Below are positions 49,801 through 59,000 of a stretch of 64,000 bases of DNA, piece by piece (within the stretch, counting starts at the first letter, position 1; the number at the start of each line of letters is the position of its first letter). This DNA comes from Branchiostoma floridae (taxonomy: Eukaryota; Chordata; Leptocardii; Amphioxiformes; Branchiostomatidae). The stretch is from positions 2,020,296 through 2,084,295 of the forward strand of contig NC_049995.1 in NCBI RefSeq assembly GCF_000003815.2. The letters run 5' to 3'. Position numbers and translations under genes: made by a program. Under the pieces are notes generated by a model. That model ran no database searches. It worked only from the letters and a program-made list of their open reading frames with translations, and was not told the origin of the DNA.

Positions 49801-52800
49801 GAAGATATCACAGCTGAAAAACGTCCAGCAGTGTCTTCTACCATCGAGGAAGAGACACTATCTGATGGTCTGGAAGAAGAAGTATCTCCTAGAGATGGTG
49901 CACAGGGTGAGTTTATTGGTGCCAGTGTTGACTGCTAAAGCCATTTGATTACAGATAATCTGAAGAGCAGTTTCATGTAGCGTCACTGCTGTCCACTGCA
50001 ATGTTAGGGCTGTCAGGGTTGTCTTCCGTCATTGTTTTGGAGCCCATGTTGTTGATTTTCCTGGCTAAATATGTCATTTTAAGCTTATGAAAGTACATTT
50101 TCATGTCATTTTTGGGATGGATGGGGTAAAATTATTTCCATCCCAACAAGAAAATTTCCATCCCTGAACAAAAGGATGGAGACAGTGCTGGTTGGTGTCC
50201 CTATTTGCATATTAGTGAATCATAGCTTCAGTGTTTTCGTAACCACTAGGAAATGTGTGTAGTATACAGTTTAAAGAAGACAATACCAGAGGAAAAGTCT
50301 TAACTTAGTTTAGAAGATGCTTGAGCAAGCGTGAGAATCCTGTGTACAGTTCAGCAGTACAATCCGTTATTTTGATTACTATACAATTGTACGTAATGGC
50401 TATAGAGTGAGACAAGTTAGTGACTTTTTTGATGATGGCAATTGGATTATGCATACAAGATCTGAAATTCATGACTACAACACTTTTTATTGCAGGCACT
50501 CAAGACGACCAGAGTGAACGAAAACCTATCACTACTGACCCTGATGTACAGGCAATTTCACAAGGAGTGGAGATGCTGAAGTTGGACAGTTCCTCATCAG
50601 TGGAAACTGGTCAGGGTGGTGAGTTACAGTGCACTAGTTTAGTACCTAAAAACTAATTTCAATCTATTACCTTTGCCACAAAGACTATTTGCCACAAAGA
50701 CAAAGGTGGCGCATGTGTGTGTATGTGTGTGTGTGTTTGTGCTTTGTGTGTGTCGTTGGACAACATAACTTGAGAAGCTGAGGACAGATCCTTATTTGGA
50801 AGGTGGATAAAGGGGTTTGGAGTAAAACTTCTTCATGTCTTTTTCTCATATCGTGTAAATTTCTAGTTTATTTCTCTTTTCTTTAGTTACAGATTTTGCT
50901 TAATTAAATCATAATGGACATGTAAGTGAAATATATACCTGGTAGCCCCATTTCAAAGTATTTGGGTGTAAATGTGTCTATAAGACTTACATGATAGAAC
51001 TTCATCTTAAAGTTTGCTTTTAACTCATTAATAATATTTCTTACAGATCCAGTAAAGAAGAAAGGTTTACTGCCCAGGTTGTTTCGTAGCCAGAGCGCCA
51101 GTGATAAGACAGCTTCATCAGGTATCTTAACACTATGCTATGGGGCAGTAAATAATAAATCAATGTATTCTAGCACGCTTGTACAGTAACCTTAAATGGT
51201 TACCAGATCGTTGTACAATTGTATTTCTCAATGTATTGTGTAATTGCAAAGTGCAAATTTGTTTGAGCATGCTCTTATGGTTGATGAAAATGACTTATGT
51301 TTCCTGTGATGCAAGCATGTTTTTGTGATCACATTTCATAAAAGAATTAAAGCACAATATCCATGCAGTTTACTGCCAAATTAACATTATTTACTAGGAA
51401 GATTGCTCTGTATCAATTATCATTTTATTGTGCCATCCATAATGTACAAGCCTAGGGATTGATTTTTCTGCACATGTAATGCTCTAACACGAGAGACCAA
51501 TTAATTTGTTTGTTGTTGTTTTTTGTTTTCAGAGAAGAAAGAAAAGAAACAAAGTTTCATTGCGGACATCAAAAAGAGATTAACACCTCAAAAGCAGTCT
51601 CGTAAGTGTTTTATGATGTAATTGTTTTAAGATCATCTTATTTCGAATTCATCTCAAAAATAAGGCTTAGCATATTCATGTACTGTAATTACAATTTGAG
51701 AAGTACTTATTCTATATAGCATACACAAAATACACAAATACCCAGTATTTTCAGTGCAGGTTTAGACATGTCTAATTTTGTGCCTGATCGGGCCAGTGCA
51801 AGTTTTCTTTGTTGTCAGGTAGACATCTCAGTTGATTTCAAATTAAATTTTTCAAGCATTATAAGTTATGTAAATTCTTTTTCCCTCTTTCATGTTTTAG
51901 GTTCTGCCAAAAGCTCAGTTCAGAGGTCCACCAGTACTTCCAGTACTGGAGTTAAAAAGGGCGAGTCGTCGATGATGCCCAGAAGCATCAGTTATGAAAG
52001 TGGAAGGTCTGTTGTTGCAGCAGCTGGTGGGAAAATGAATCCTGCTGTACCTGCCAAGCCAACTACAGGCAAATCTGCGAGTGGTATGTACAGTTAAGAT
52101 AATGGCCTCCGCATGGATGTGTGTGTGTGTGTGTTTGTGTGTGTGTGCAGGCATGTGTGTATGCATGTTTGTGAGTGTGTGTATGCATGTTTGTGTAAAC
52201 TATGTAGGCATGTGTTTGTGTGTATGTGTCTGTATGCCATTGTGCGAATGGTGTGTGTATATTTGTCCTATGTGTATTATGTGTATGTACATGTGTGTTT
52301 CTAAATGTTTATGTGTGTGTGAGTATTGTTATATGTATTGTATATTATGCAGGTCTGAATAGTGGCTGTCATATGGTGCGTTGTTGTGTCTGTGTTCGTG
52401 TGTTTTGAAAAATGCAGTCACGTTTATCCTAATGTAAACCAATATTGAGACTGATACACAGCCAGCAAGCATTTCTCAAAAAATCATTGCTTTATTACCA
52501 CCTCAAAGATTTAACGATCACCATACAGTTGTATGACACATTAGGTAGGACTTTGCGTAGTAAAATGTACTCATTATTTTGCTGCCTACAGCGATCAAGG
52601 ATGAAGAAAGACTGGTCAGTGCCTTGCCAAACCCGCCTAGTGACAAGTTGGAGGAGAAAACTGGTAAGTTATTTCATTCATTCATTCATACTTATAATTG
52701 TTACATCCTGTTCCATTTTAAGCTAAAGCCTGGCTCTAAAATCATAAACTTTAATCATATTAAGCATCAAATAGTTGTTTACAGACTCCACCATTGAATG

Positions 52801-52874
52801 TATTGAACTTTCTTTGTGCAGAAAAGAAAAAGCAGAAGAAAACCAAGGCTTCATCACCACTTGCGGCTACCTAA
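40820..52874 (+). CDS. TIR-death domain-repeat-RHIM protein, gene C
   Basis: CDS exons: 40820-41297, 41949-42118, 42403-42523, 42820-42885, 43343-43456, 43906-43986, 44251-44340, 44603-44692, 45577-45774, 46311-46403, 47194-47514, 48506-48571, 49796-49906, 50496-50618, 51047-51121, 51533-51601, 51901-52083, 52592-52663 and 52822-52874. Every junction is phase-consistent; total 857 residues. TIR, about 12-158: box 1 FIYDTAVYYDE, box 2 region PYRDGHGER, then SRHAIVFLS. Death domain, about 160-256: LEIPEEVLEDILQEYGG, then ECWRLRHGPDATATIL. Acidic tandem repeats, about 317-403. RHIM about 535-555, core VQVGDCN. Basic Ser/Lys-rich tail (FIADIKKRLTPQ). All introns after the death domain are phase 1, so exons can be skipped without frameshift. 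A start-stop uORF (ATGTAA, 40811-40816) precedes the ATG. The domain set suggests an adaptor linking TIR and death-domain receptors to RHIM amyloid signalling; this is inferred. Confidence 0.9.
41458..41877. mobile_element. Inverted-repeat element with TTGGTTCACGGATT ends
   Basis: TTGGTTCACGGATTTTTTCC at the left is opposed by AATCCGTGAACCAA at the right, and both ends contain TGGAGCGAG nearby. It is about 420 bp, AT-rich and non-coding. It occupies the intron between the TIR and death-domain exons of gene C. The target duplication is unclear. Confidence 0.65.
42541..42624. repeat. TG-rich microsatellite in gene C intron
   Basis: Interrupted (TG)n with GTGCGTG and TGTATG variants begins within 20 bases of the splice donor at 42523. 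Confidence 0.85.
43906..44692 (+). repeat. Tandem array of three duplicated exons with their introns in gene C
   Basis: Exons 43906-43986, 44251-44340 and 44603-44692 encode near-identical acidic peptides. The shared elements are a start resembling EPANDAAEAPGTDG and an end resembling PPPEP. The introns are also duplicated, sharing GAATACAG.CTGAGATA, TCATGATTAAC and TTCTTCAGGTGCAGCTAGGAA blocks. Relics of the 42820 exon (AGGACACATGTCACTGAGGA) survive inside the array near 44133 and 44485, so the duplicated unit once included that exon. Nearby exon 46311-46403 is likewise a partial copy of 45577-45774. Confidence 0.9.
44764..44939. mobile_element. MITE with CTGTTAATGCATTTA / CTGTAAATGCAGAAA ends and TA target
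   Basis: TA flanks both ends (44762-44763 and 44940-44941). It is homologous to 27794-28003, with AAACCGCAAACATAAAACC against GTTTGCGGTAGTT in the opposite orientation. It lies in a gene C intron. Confidence 0.75.
44974..45053. repeat. Partial copy of the ACAGTCAAAC.TGTCC MITE
   Basis: TACAGTCAAACCTGTCCTGA, then CACTCACGGGACCGAGCAAAAATGG and GGTTGCTTGG resemble the element at 38574-38644, but the right end is missing. Confidence 0.55.
46065..46222. mobile_element. Possible fossil LTR fragment (Gypsy-like), weak
   Basis: The stretch starts TGTTACGACC, contains an ATTAAA signal and a downstream segment (AAGGTGCATCTTCGCC) reminiscent of LTR R-U5 ends. No partner LTR or internal region is seen. 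It would be an old, incomplete solo remnant. The call rests on general resemblance only. Confidence 0.25.
47090..47150 (+). repeat. Fragment of the CAGGGTT / GGGCAAGT transposon family
   Basis: CAGTGTTTGAACAAAAAGGT, then CCAATTTTCTTGGGCAACC aligns well with the left end of the 13988 element. It lies about 45 bases upstream of the RHIM exon acceptor. Confidence 0.55.
47194..47514 (+). other. RHIM-encoding exon of gene C
   Basis: This 321-base phase 1-1 exon encodes NIYITNSDMVQVGDCNAIQM followed by SQT. The core VQVG is at 47316-47327. The RHIM consensus is (I/V)Q(I/V/L)G with a following Asn. The human RIPK3 RHIM, as I recall it, reads NIYN..GVQVGDNNYLTM then QQT, so the match covers both flanks. 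RHIMs form cross-beta amyloid signalling fibrils in RIPK1, RIPK3, TRIF and ZBP1. The rest of the exon is acidic (EEEEED). If the donor at 47514 is not used, translation ends CKKWS at 47531. Confidence 0.82.
48197..48342 (+). terminator. Two AATAAA signals after the RHIM exon (possible short isoform of gene C)
   Basis: AATAAA at 48197-48202 and 48337-48342 lie 0.7-0.8 kb after the in-frame stop that follows the RHIM exon. Cleavage here with intron retention would yield a protein of about 612 residues ending just after the RHIM, like TRIF, whose RHIM is near the C-terminus. Usage is not demonstrated. Confidence 0.4.
48638..49669. mobile_element. piggyBac-like non-autonomous element with TTAA target and GGGGTCAAAA palindromes
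   Basis: TTAA at 48634-48637 and 49670-49673 flank inverted ends CCCTCAAACCACCGTA and TACGGTGGTTTGAGGG. The palindrome GGGGTCAAAACTGACCCC (48655-48672) has relatives at 48832-48849 and 49609-49626. TTAA plus a CCCT start is the piggyBac signature. No transposase is seen, although 100 bases inside are unsequenced. It is inserted in a gene C intron. Confidence 0.85.
49040..49139. other. Assembly gap of 100 N
   Basis: Unknown bases lie inside the piggyBac-like element. A round 100 usually denotes unknown gap size, so the element length is uncertain. Gene C exons are not affected. Confidence 1.
50020..50195 (+). repeat. Dispersed repeat with GGATGGA word
   Basis: It shares CTTATGAAAGTACATTTTCA and GGAGACAGT with 14815-14990. 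Near its right end GGGATGG, GGATGGG, CCATCCC (twice) and GGATGGA alternate in orientation. A possible left end is TGTCAGGGTTGTC near 50015. Boundaries are approximate. Confidence 0.5.
50713..50752. repeat. TG microsatellite
   Basis: Short interrupted (TG)n in the gene C intron after the exon ending at 50618. Confidence 0.8.
52118..52330. repeat. Long degenerate TG-rich repeat
   Basis: About 210 bases of TGTG with TGCATG and TGTATG variants begin 35 bases after the gene C splice donor at 52083. They give spurious cysteine/valine-rich ORFs in all forward frames. Confidence 0.85.
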
Positions 52875-55733
52875 GTATCTAAATAGCATGAAGGATGGCT
52901 GGGTTGCCTGTCCAGATGAGGGTTTCTGGTAATGAAAGACCCAAAACACCCTGTCAAGGACTCATATTTTAGCTGCTAATAGTGACACTAATACATAACA
53001 GTTTTCTAACATTGCAAAACTGTAATCTACAAGATGAAAAATGAGTTACATTTTGTATAAATTTTTGGATGTATGTTTTATAGGAGATGAAGACAGTAAA
53101 ACATGTCTTCTTTTAAAGATGTAAACTTTGCTAGAGAATGATGTGTATTTACTAACAGTTGAAGGGTATCTTCTTTTGAAGGTGTAAAGAAATGTGCCAT
53201 TAATACTGTTTCTGGAAAGCCAGTATGTATCTACACTGCATTGCAACGTAAGAATGGGGAAATTCAATTTCCAATGATCTGTCTTTGTAATTGTATAATT
53301 GTACTTATATATTGTAATTTGTTTTAAAAAGCTTGAGCAAGTGTGTTGTCAGCAAAGAAAGAAACAGTTCATAGGGAGACATAAGATAGGATAGGTGCAC
53401 AATTGTGACTTAAAGGGGCATTCCACTCCAGAAGCGAGTGTTATTTTCTGATAGATGATATTTTTTGGGATACAAATGCACTCGACTTTTCGCAAAGTTA
53501 CCTGATTTGTCTTTTAGACAATATTCTTTTCTAAATTAGAGCACCCCCATGCGGACCCGCTTCTAATGTACTGCGCCGTATATGAGTTCGCGACTTCCGT
53601 CACACCTTCTCGCTAACGGTAGTCGGGATAAGCTTGACAAAGCAGTCAAGTGATAATCACACATGTAGGGAAATACAAAAAAAAGTTTGAAGACTATATC
53701 ATCTTGGGATGGGGATATTTGGCCACTTAACTATAAGGAGTTGAAAGTCGGTCAACGTAAAATGGCGGCGCCAAAACTGCTTGTGTGGCCGACGTTGGGC
53801 ACAATTTCTCGCTAACGGTAGAACCGCTGAGCGAACGAAAGTGGTAGGGTGGCTATCGGACATTTAGGAAGGAACACACAAAGTTTGAAGCTCAGCGGTT
53901 CTTGGAATCCAGAGATGTGGTTACTTTTGTGGATCATTCTTCTCTAAAAAGGCTACTTTTATACATTAACAAATTACTACAGAATGACCCACAAACGTTC
54001 TAATGACGTTTGCGCACACACATACAGTCTACTCAAAAAGTGATCCTAAAACATCATAGTATCGAAATCTATACTAGTACTAACCGGTACCTGTTCCCAT
54101 GATCAAAGCCACCTCCTCCCTCAGCAGCGCACAATGCATTGGAAGGGTCCTCAAGGGAATTCAAGAACTCGTTTGCTACAATGTTCCCTCTACGTTTAAG
54201 CTTAAACTTGTGGTAAATTTGACCAAACAAACTTGATTCAAACATAATTATTTATTCTCTGAGGAATAATAATACTCGTTTCTGGAGTGGAATGCCCCTT
54301 TAACAATTCTTAGGATGTCACTGTGGAAAATTGTCAAGCATTTTTATATCATGATGATACCTTTTTTTATCAGGGACTATTACATATTTTGTATGTATTG
54401 TGATATCCTATAGGCTGTTGAAAAATGATATTTTACATGAAGAATGAATTTGAAACTTTTTCAAAAGTTTGACGGTACAAGTCTTAATACTTTATATGTG
54501 TATATGGGAAGAATTTTACTGCATTTATTTTAAAATACTTGGCTACGATCACATAAAAATTGTAAATAGAGTAATGGTATTCACATTTAGATTTTTTGTT
54601 GCAGTTGTTGCTAATTCTAAGACACTTGTCTTAAGTATACCTTCCAACTTGAAGGTAAATGTTTGATATAAGTAGGGTTAGAATTTCTTATGACAATTAG
54701 TTTTCAGTAAAACTTTCTGATTGTATATTTTGACTAGTTAAACAGAATATGCATAAGTCTGAATCCCGCTTGGTCACAATTCTAGGGAATGCATTCAATT
54801 TGATCATTTCATACATTTGTATGGTCACATAAAGCTAGAGGTATGCATTAAGCATTAAGCCTCTGCACGTAAAAGAACCCAACACACTTACATGTAGGAG
54901 ATGTGATCCATCTTGCTCAGCTGAAGCCTGAAAACTAACAGGTCCATATTATATATATCAAAGCCGTATTGCACTGCTACAGCTGACAGCACTGATACAT
55001 GTACTATGTACAGCTATGTAAAGAAGCTTGTTTATCACAGTTGAAAATAACTGTTTTACCTTGTGATTATTTCATCTGTGATGGTTGAGTCATGTCACAT
55101 TTCTTATTCCATTTGCTCTGGGATTTTGCACAGGGAAGCAATATTCATGCCATGTGATTTAGCTTTCGATAAAGTTTACTCAACACAAGAGGAATATGGG
55201 ACCAAGTGTAAAAAACTATTTGTTGTATAGTTGATTTTTCAACCTGATAATGGTGTTGAAATTGAGTATATTCCATTTTGAAGCAATAATGATGGATATT
55301 AATGAAATGATCATGCACATAACGTTTTTGTCAGTATAGCTAAGTGATAGAAAAATGACTCAAGTTTTGATTCCATGTGAAATCTGGCGTGCTTTGAACA
55401 CAAATTGAATCAGTGTCTGTGACAATTTGATATTTCATGAGTCATTTGACAAGAAAAATTGAGAAATCAGATGAAATGTAAATAATATTAAATATATGAC
55501 AGCTGTACATTATTTTACAATGTACAGTTGAGATCGAAAATACTGTCAAAGCAAATAATTAAAAACGAACTTTATGAATATATATTTTGATTGCCTATCC
55601 TTGAATTGGAGAATTGCATTTTCTTCACTATGTTGCTCTGAATATTTTGCTAAATCTGATATGATATATATGAATATAATGTTTTACATGTTGTGCTTGT
55701 TGGTAATACATTCATTATGGGTAATGGAATAAA
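52875..55733 (+). other. Gene C 3' UTR with polyadenylation signal at its end
   Basis: About 2.9 kb of AT-rich sequence follows the stop, ending in GGAATAAAGATT with AATAAA at 55728-55733. It carries an 886-bp TTAA-flanked element at 53414-54299. Gene C and the minus-strand channel gene converge here with about 340 bases between this signal and the channel stop at 56069. Confidence 0.55.
53414..54299. mobile_element. Inverted-repeat transposon with AGGGGCATTCCACTCC ends and TTAA target
   Basis: TTAA at 53410-53413 and 54300-54303 flank the ends AGGGGCATTCCACTCCAGAA and TTCTGGAGTGGAATGCCCCT. Because TTAA is palindromic, a TA target (Tc1/mariner) cannot be excluded. The interior is non-coding and contains CTCGCTAACGGTAG twice. 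Inserted in the 3' UTR of gene C, its two ends would pair in the mRNA to form a long stem. Confidence 0.82.
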
Positions 55734-56068
55734 GATTCCTTATGGCTAGCCTGTTTGAAAATATTTCACATAAGTGAGGAATGTCCACTGAAATTATGCC
55801 CAATACAATTTACAATATATCATTGATGAGGCATTTGCAATTAGATGTCCCGCTTTACACAACATATCATTTCACAAAGTTTTTAACATATACATACAAC
55901 ATGCAAGTTGGTACATTTATCATAGATATTCATCGAGGAGCGCAGTTTTGCCCAACTATCAATAGGCACAAACTTACCTCAAATAATCAACTACTATAAA
56001 ACAAGTACAACTAACTAGAAAAACTGGTTGAACATGTCCATGTACTAACTCCTAAGGATGTAAGACAT

Positions 56069-59000
56069 TTACTTGCCTAAATACATAGTCATGGGAACGG
56101 CTGCCACGATGCTGATGATGTATAGGACAAGACAAGCCCTGTCCAGGACTTTAGCCAACAGGATATATTCAGACACCCCCTCCTCACTCACCATAACCTT
56201 CTTAAGCACCTCTCTCTTGTTATCAACCGCCTTTGCGAGATCTTTGACTTCGTTTTTTACCCCTTTAAGATTAGGAGTCAGCTCAAGAATGGTGGTGGAA
56301 CGGGTCGGCACCAGACCTGTGAGAAGCGTTGATGGCGTTGTTGCCTCATTGCCATCACAGGGTCTTTCGTCGCTGGCTTTGTCATCGGATAGAAAGGCAC
56401 AGTTGATCAACTCTGTGGCAGGAAAGTCAGTCAAGTCGGCCTCTTCATCACTGGAGCGCTTCTTTTTTGTTAGATCGCCCAACTGCAGTATTCTAAATAG
56501 CAAAAAAGGACGTGAATTAAATGGCGCCAACGGGAAATTATCACTTGAGCTTTCTACAAACCAACATTAATGGCAGTCATCCAATACCTCGTTATTTTCG
56601 GGCCACCAAAAATCGCCAGGTGACCCAAACCTACACGAGAACGTTAACCATGACCATAGCATGAACACGAGATATCAAAATCGTAAAGTTGCTGCAGTAC
56701 CTATGAAAGTTGCAAGGGGGTAGTGTTTGGATAATTGGGAAATGAGATACTGAATGAAAAGGTGCCCCTGTGTTTAAGGAAAACGACTCCAACAAACAGA
56801 AAGAAGAGAACGTAATGTTGGTGAAATCATCATTAGAATGATGTATAAACTGAATATGGAACTTTGTCGAATCCCGGAGTGTTATAAGGTTGGAATAAAC
56901 TAATGTATTTCGACGGTTACAAAGATATCGCGAAAATAATTCTAAAATATTGTAACGAATAGATTGAAGATGATTCAGTCTATACTTCTGGATATATCTC
57001 AGAGTATAGACTGAATCATCTTCAATTTATTGTATCCTGGATGGCTAATCTTCACAAACGTATTGAAACGAATAGTAATTACTTTGAAATGTGTCGGAGA
57101 AAAATAATCTTCACCGTCGAAGACAGACTGCCCTCTTTGTCGTGAATAACGATAACGGCCATGGTGAGAAGGAGGAAAATTCCCATCAGCCCCATGCACA
57201 CGATGATCAGCGTAGCTGTAACATTATGATAAAAATAGAATGAACACTCGTCGATCTGCGTTGGTAAATTACACATTGACAAGCTAAACTTTACTCGACC
57301 AACACTTGGCTTACACAGATTGTCGGCTGACAACCCGACTGCTGCAGCTTCCGGAATGTGACATTCGAGCTCGCCGTCAAACATTGAACAGAGACGGGGG
57401 GTGACATAGGTTATCTGGCACCAATGACCGGCTGCTGCAGTCACGTGGTTTCGACGTCACACCCAAGAAGCTGTGCAACAGACGGGTTTATCCGGGGATA
57501 GGCTGACGGAGTCATTCGAAATTCAGGTAAATCCCAACTAGTGTTAGTTTGGTACAGTTTCGTTTATTATAATGACAAACAGTTACCAGATTGCTGAAAA
57601 AGCGATATCAGAATAGCCTTGAGTGACATTTATCTTCGTCTTAAAGCGATGCAGTTGGATTATATCTATTTTACTCACCCAAAAATGGCAAAGCCCCCTT
57701 AACAGGAAGAACGTCCGTCACAAATACAAGAGACACGACCATGGAGAGCAGAATGGTCACTCCGAACGAGATCCGGTCTCCTCTGTCCAGGGGCATGACG
57801 AATGTGATGATCATCAACACAACCAAGATGATGCAGGGTCCAACTGTGGTGGCCATGTGGAACAGGGGGATCCTCTTTAGATGGACAACAAAGCAAGCTT
57901 CCCTGTTGTCTTCCGCGAAGATCCTATCCTTTCTGTACCATTCGCCCTCCGTTCTTTCATCAGTATAGGAGTTGCACAGGGTGTTTCCCTTATCAGCTCC
58001 TGCTTGGCAATCTGCATTCAACAAATGGTTCTATCACTTATCATATATTCTTTGGAATCAGAACAATGCGTAGGATATACAACAAAACATCAAATGTGGT
58101 TGATGTCTGCGCACTTCCAGTTTCATCTAGTTGCAAAGTCTGGTCTTCTTACTTTTAACGAATGTTTTCTTTTATTGTCCACAAATACTAAATCTTGTAT
58201 TTATGCATTTTTGTCCTCTTGAAAACATGGCTGGACACAACATTGTGTCATGTCTTTGAGGGAAGGAAAATGCCTTAACCATAAGTCAAAATTTATTTTT
58301 AAAGTCTTACGAATGGTTTGCTCCACTGCTGCGATCGCAGAGAAGCAGACGTGACATTCCATGGTGTCCGCAGGAAAGTAGAAGGGGTCTGCATCACATA
58401 CGGTGGTGGTCAGGGTTCCCACACTCCAGGCTACCCGGCCATTGCTGCTCACTCGGACCGGGACATCCTTTTGTAGGCCTCCGTGTGTAGGGTCAGCACT
58501 GCGAAGTAACCAACATGTGTTTTGTTTATTTCATTCATGAACAATTCATGGCGGTTATATCTTCACTATTGTTTGTCTGTGTGCCTGTCTGTTTGTCAAC
58601 AAGATAACTTAAGAACGGCTGGGTGGACTGGTGTCATTTGGTGTGTTGGTAGGGTGTGATAAAAGCTGGGAATGATTAGATTTTGGGTCCTCTAGCAGTT
58701 TCCCTTGGTACAGCAGCATAACTTGCGCGGGTTTTGCTATCTCGTGTTCTGAATAAGCTATATGGTCACGATTTTTGGGTGTTAGATGCCTCTTGTGCTC
58801 AGGAAGAAGTGTCATAAGTTTTAGCCCCCTAGTTTGTTTTCCTTCCTTTCTCTTTGAAACGGTGTCTTGTTGTGTTACTACATACCGTCGTGTGTAAGGT
58901 CGTATACTTATAAGATAATGTAACTGTAACTATTGCGCAAAAAAATAATCGTTATCATTTTGTATATTGGACATGTTGTGCATAAAAGGATTAATATAAA

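Noticed and set aside
52081-52408. Cysteine/valine-rich ORFs
   Set aside because: Produced by the TG-rich repeat in an intron.
57221-57444. Minus-strand ORF with several Cys residues (CQITYVTPRLC) upstream of TM3
   Set aside because: It lies in the intron between the TM2 and TM3 exons; the acceptor at 57215 gives the correct TM3 phase without it.
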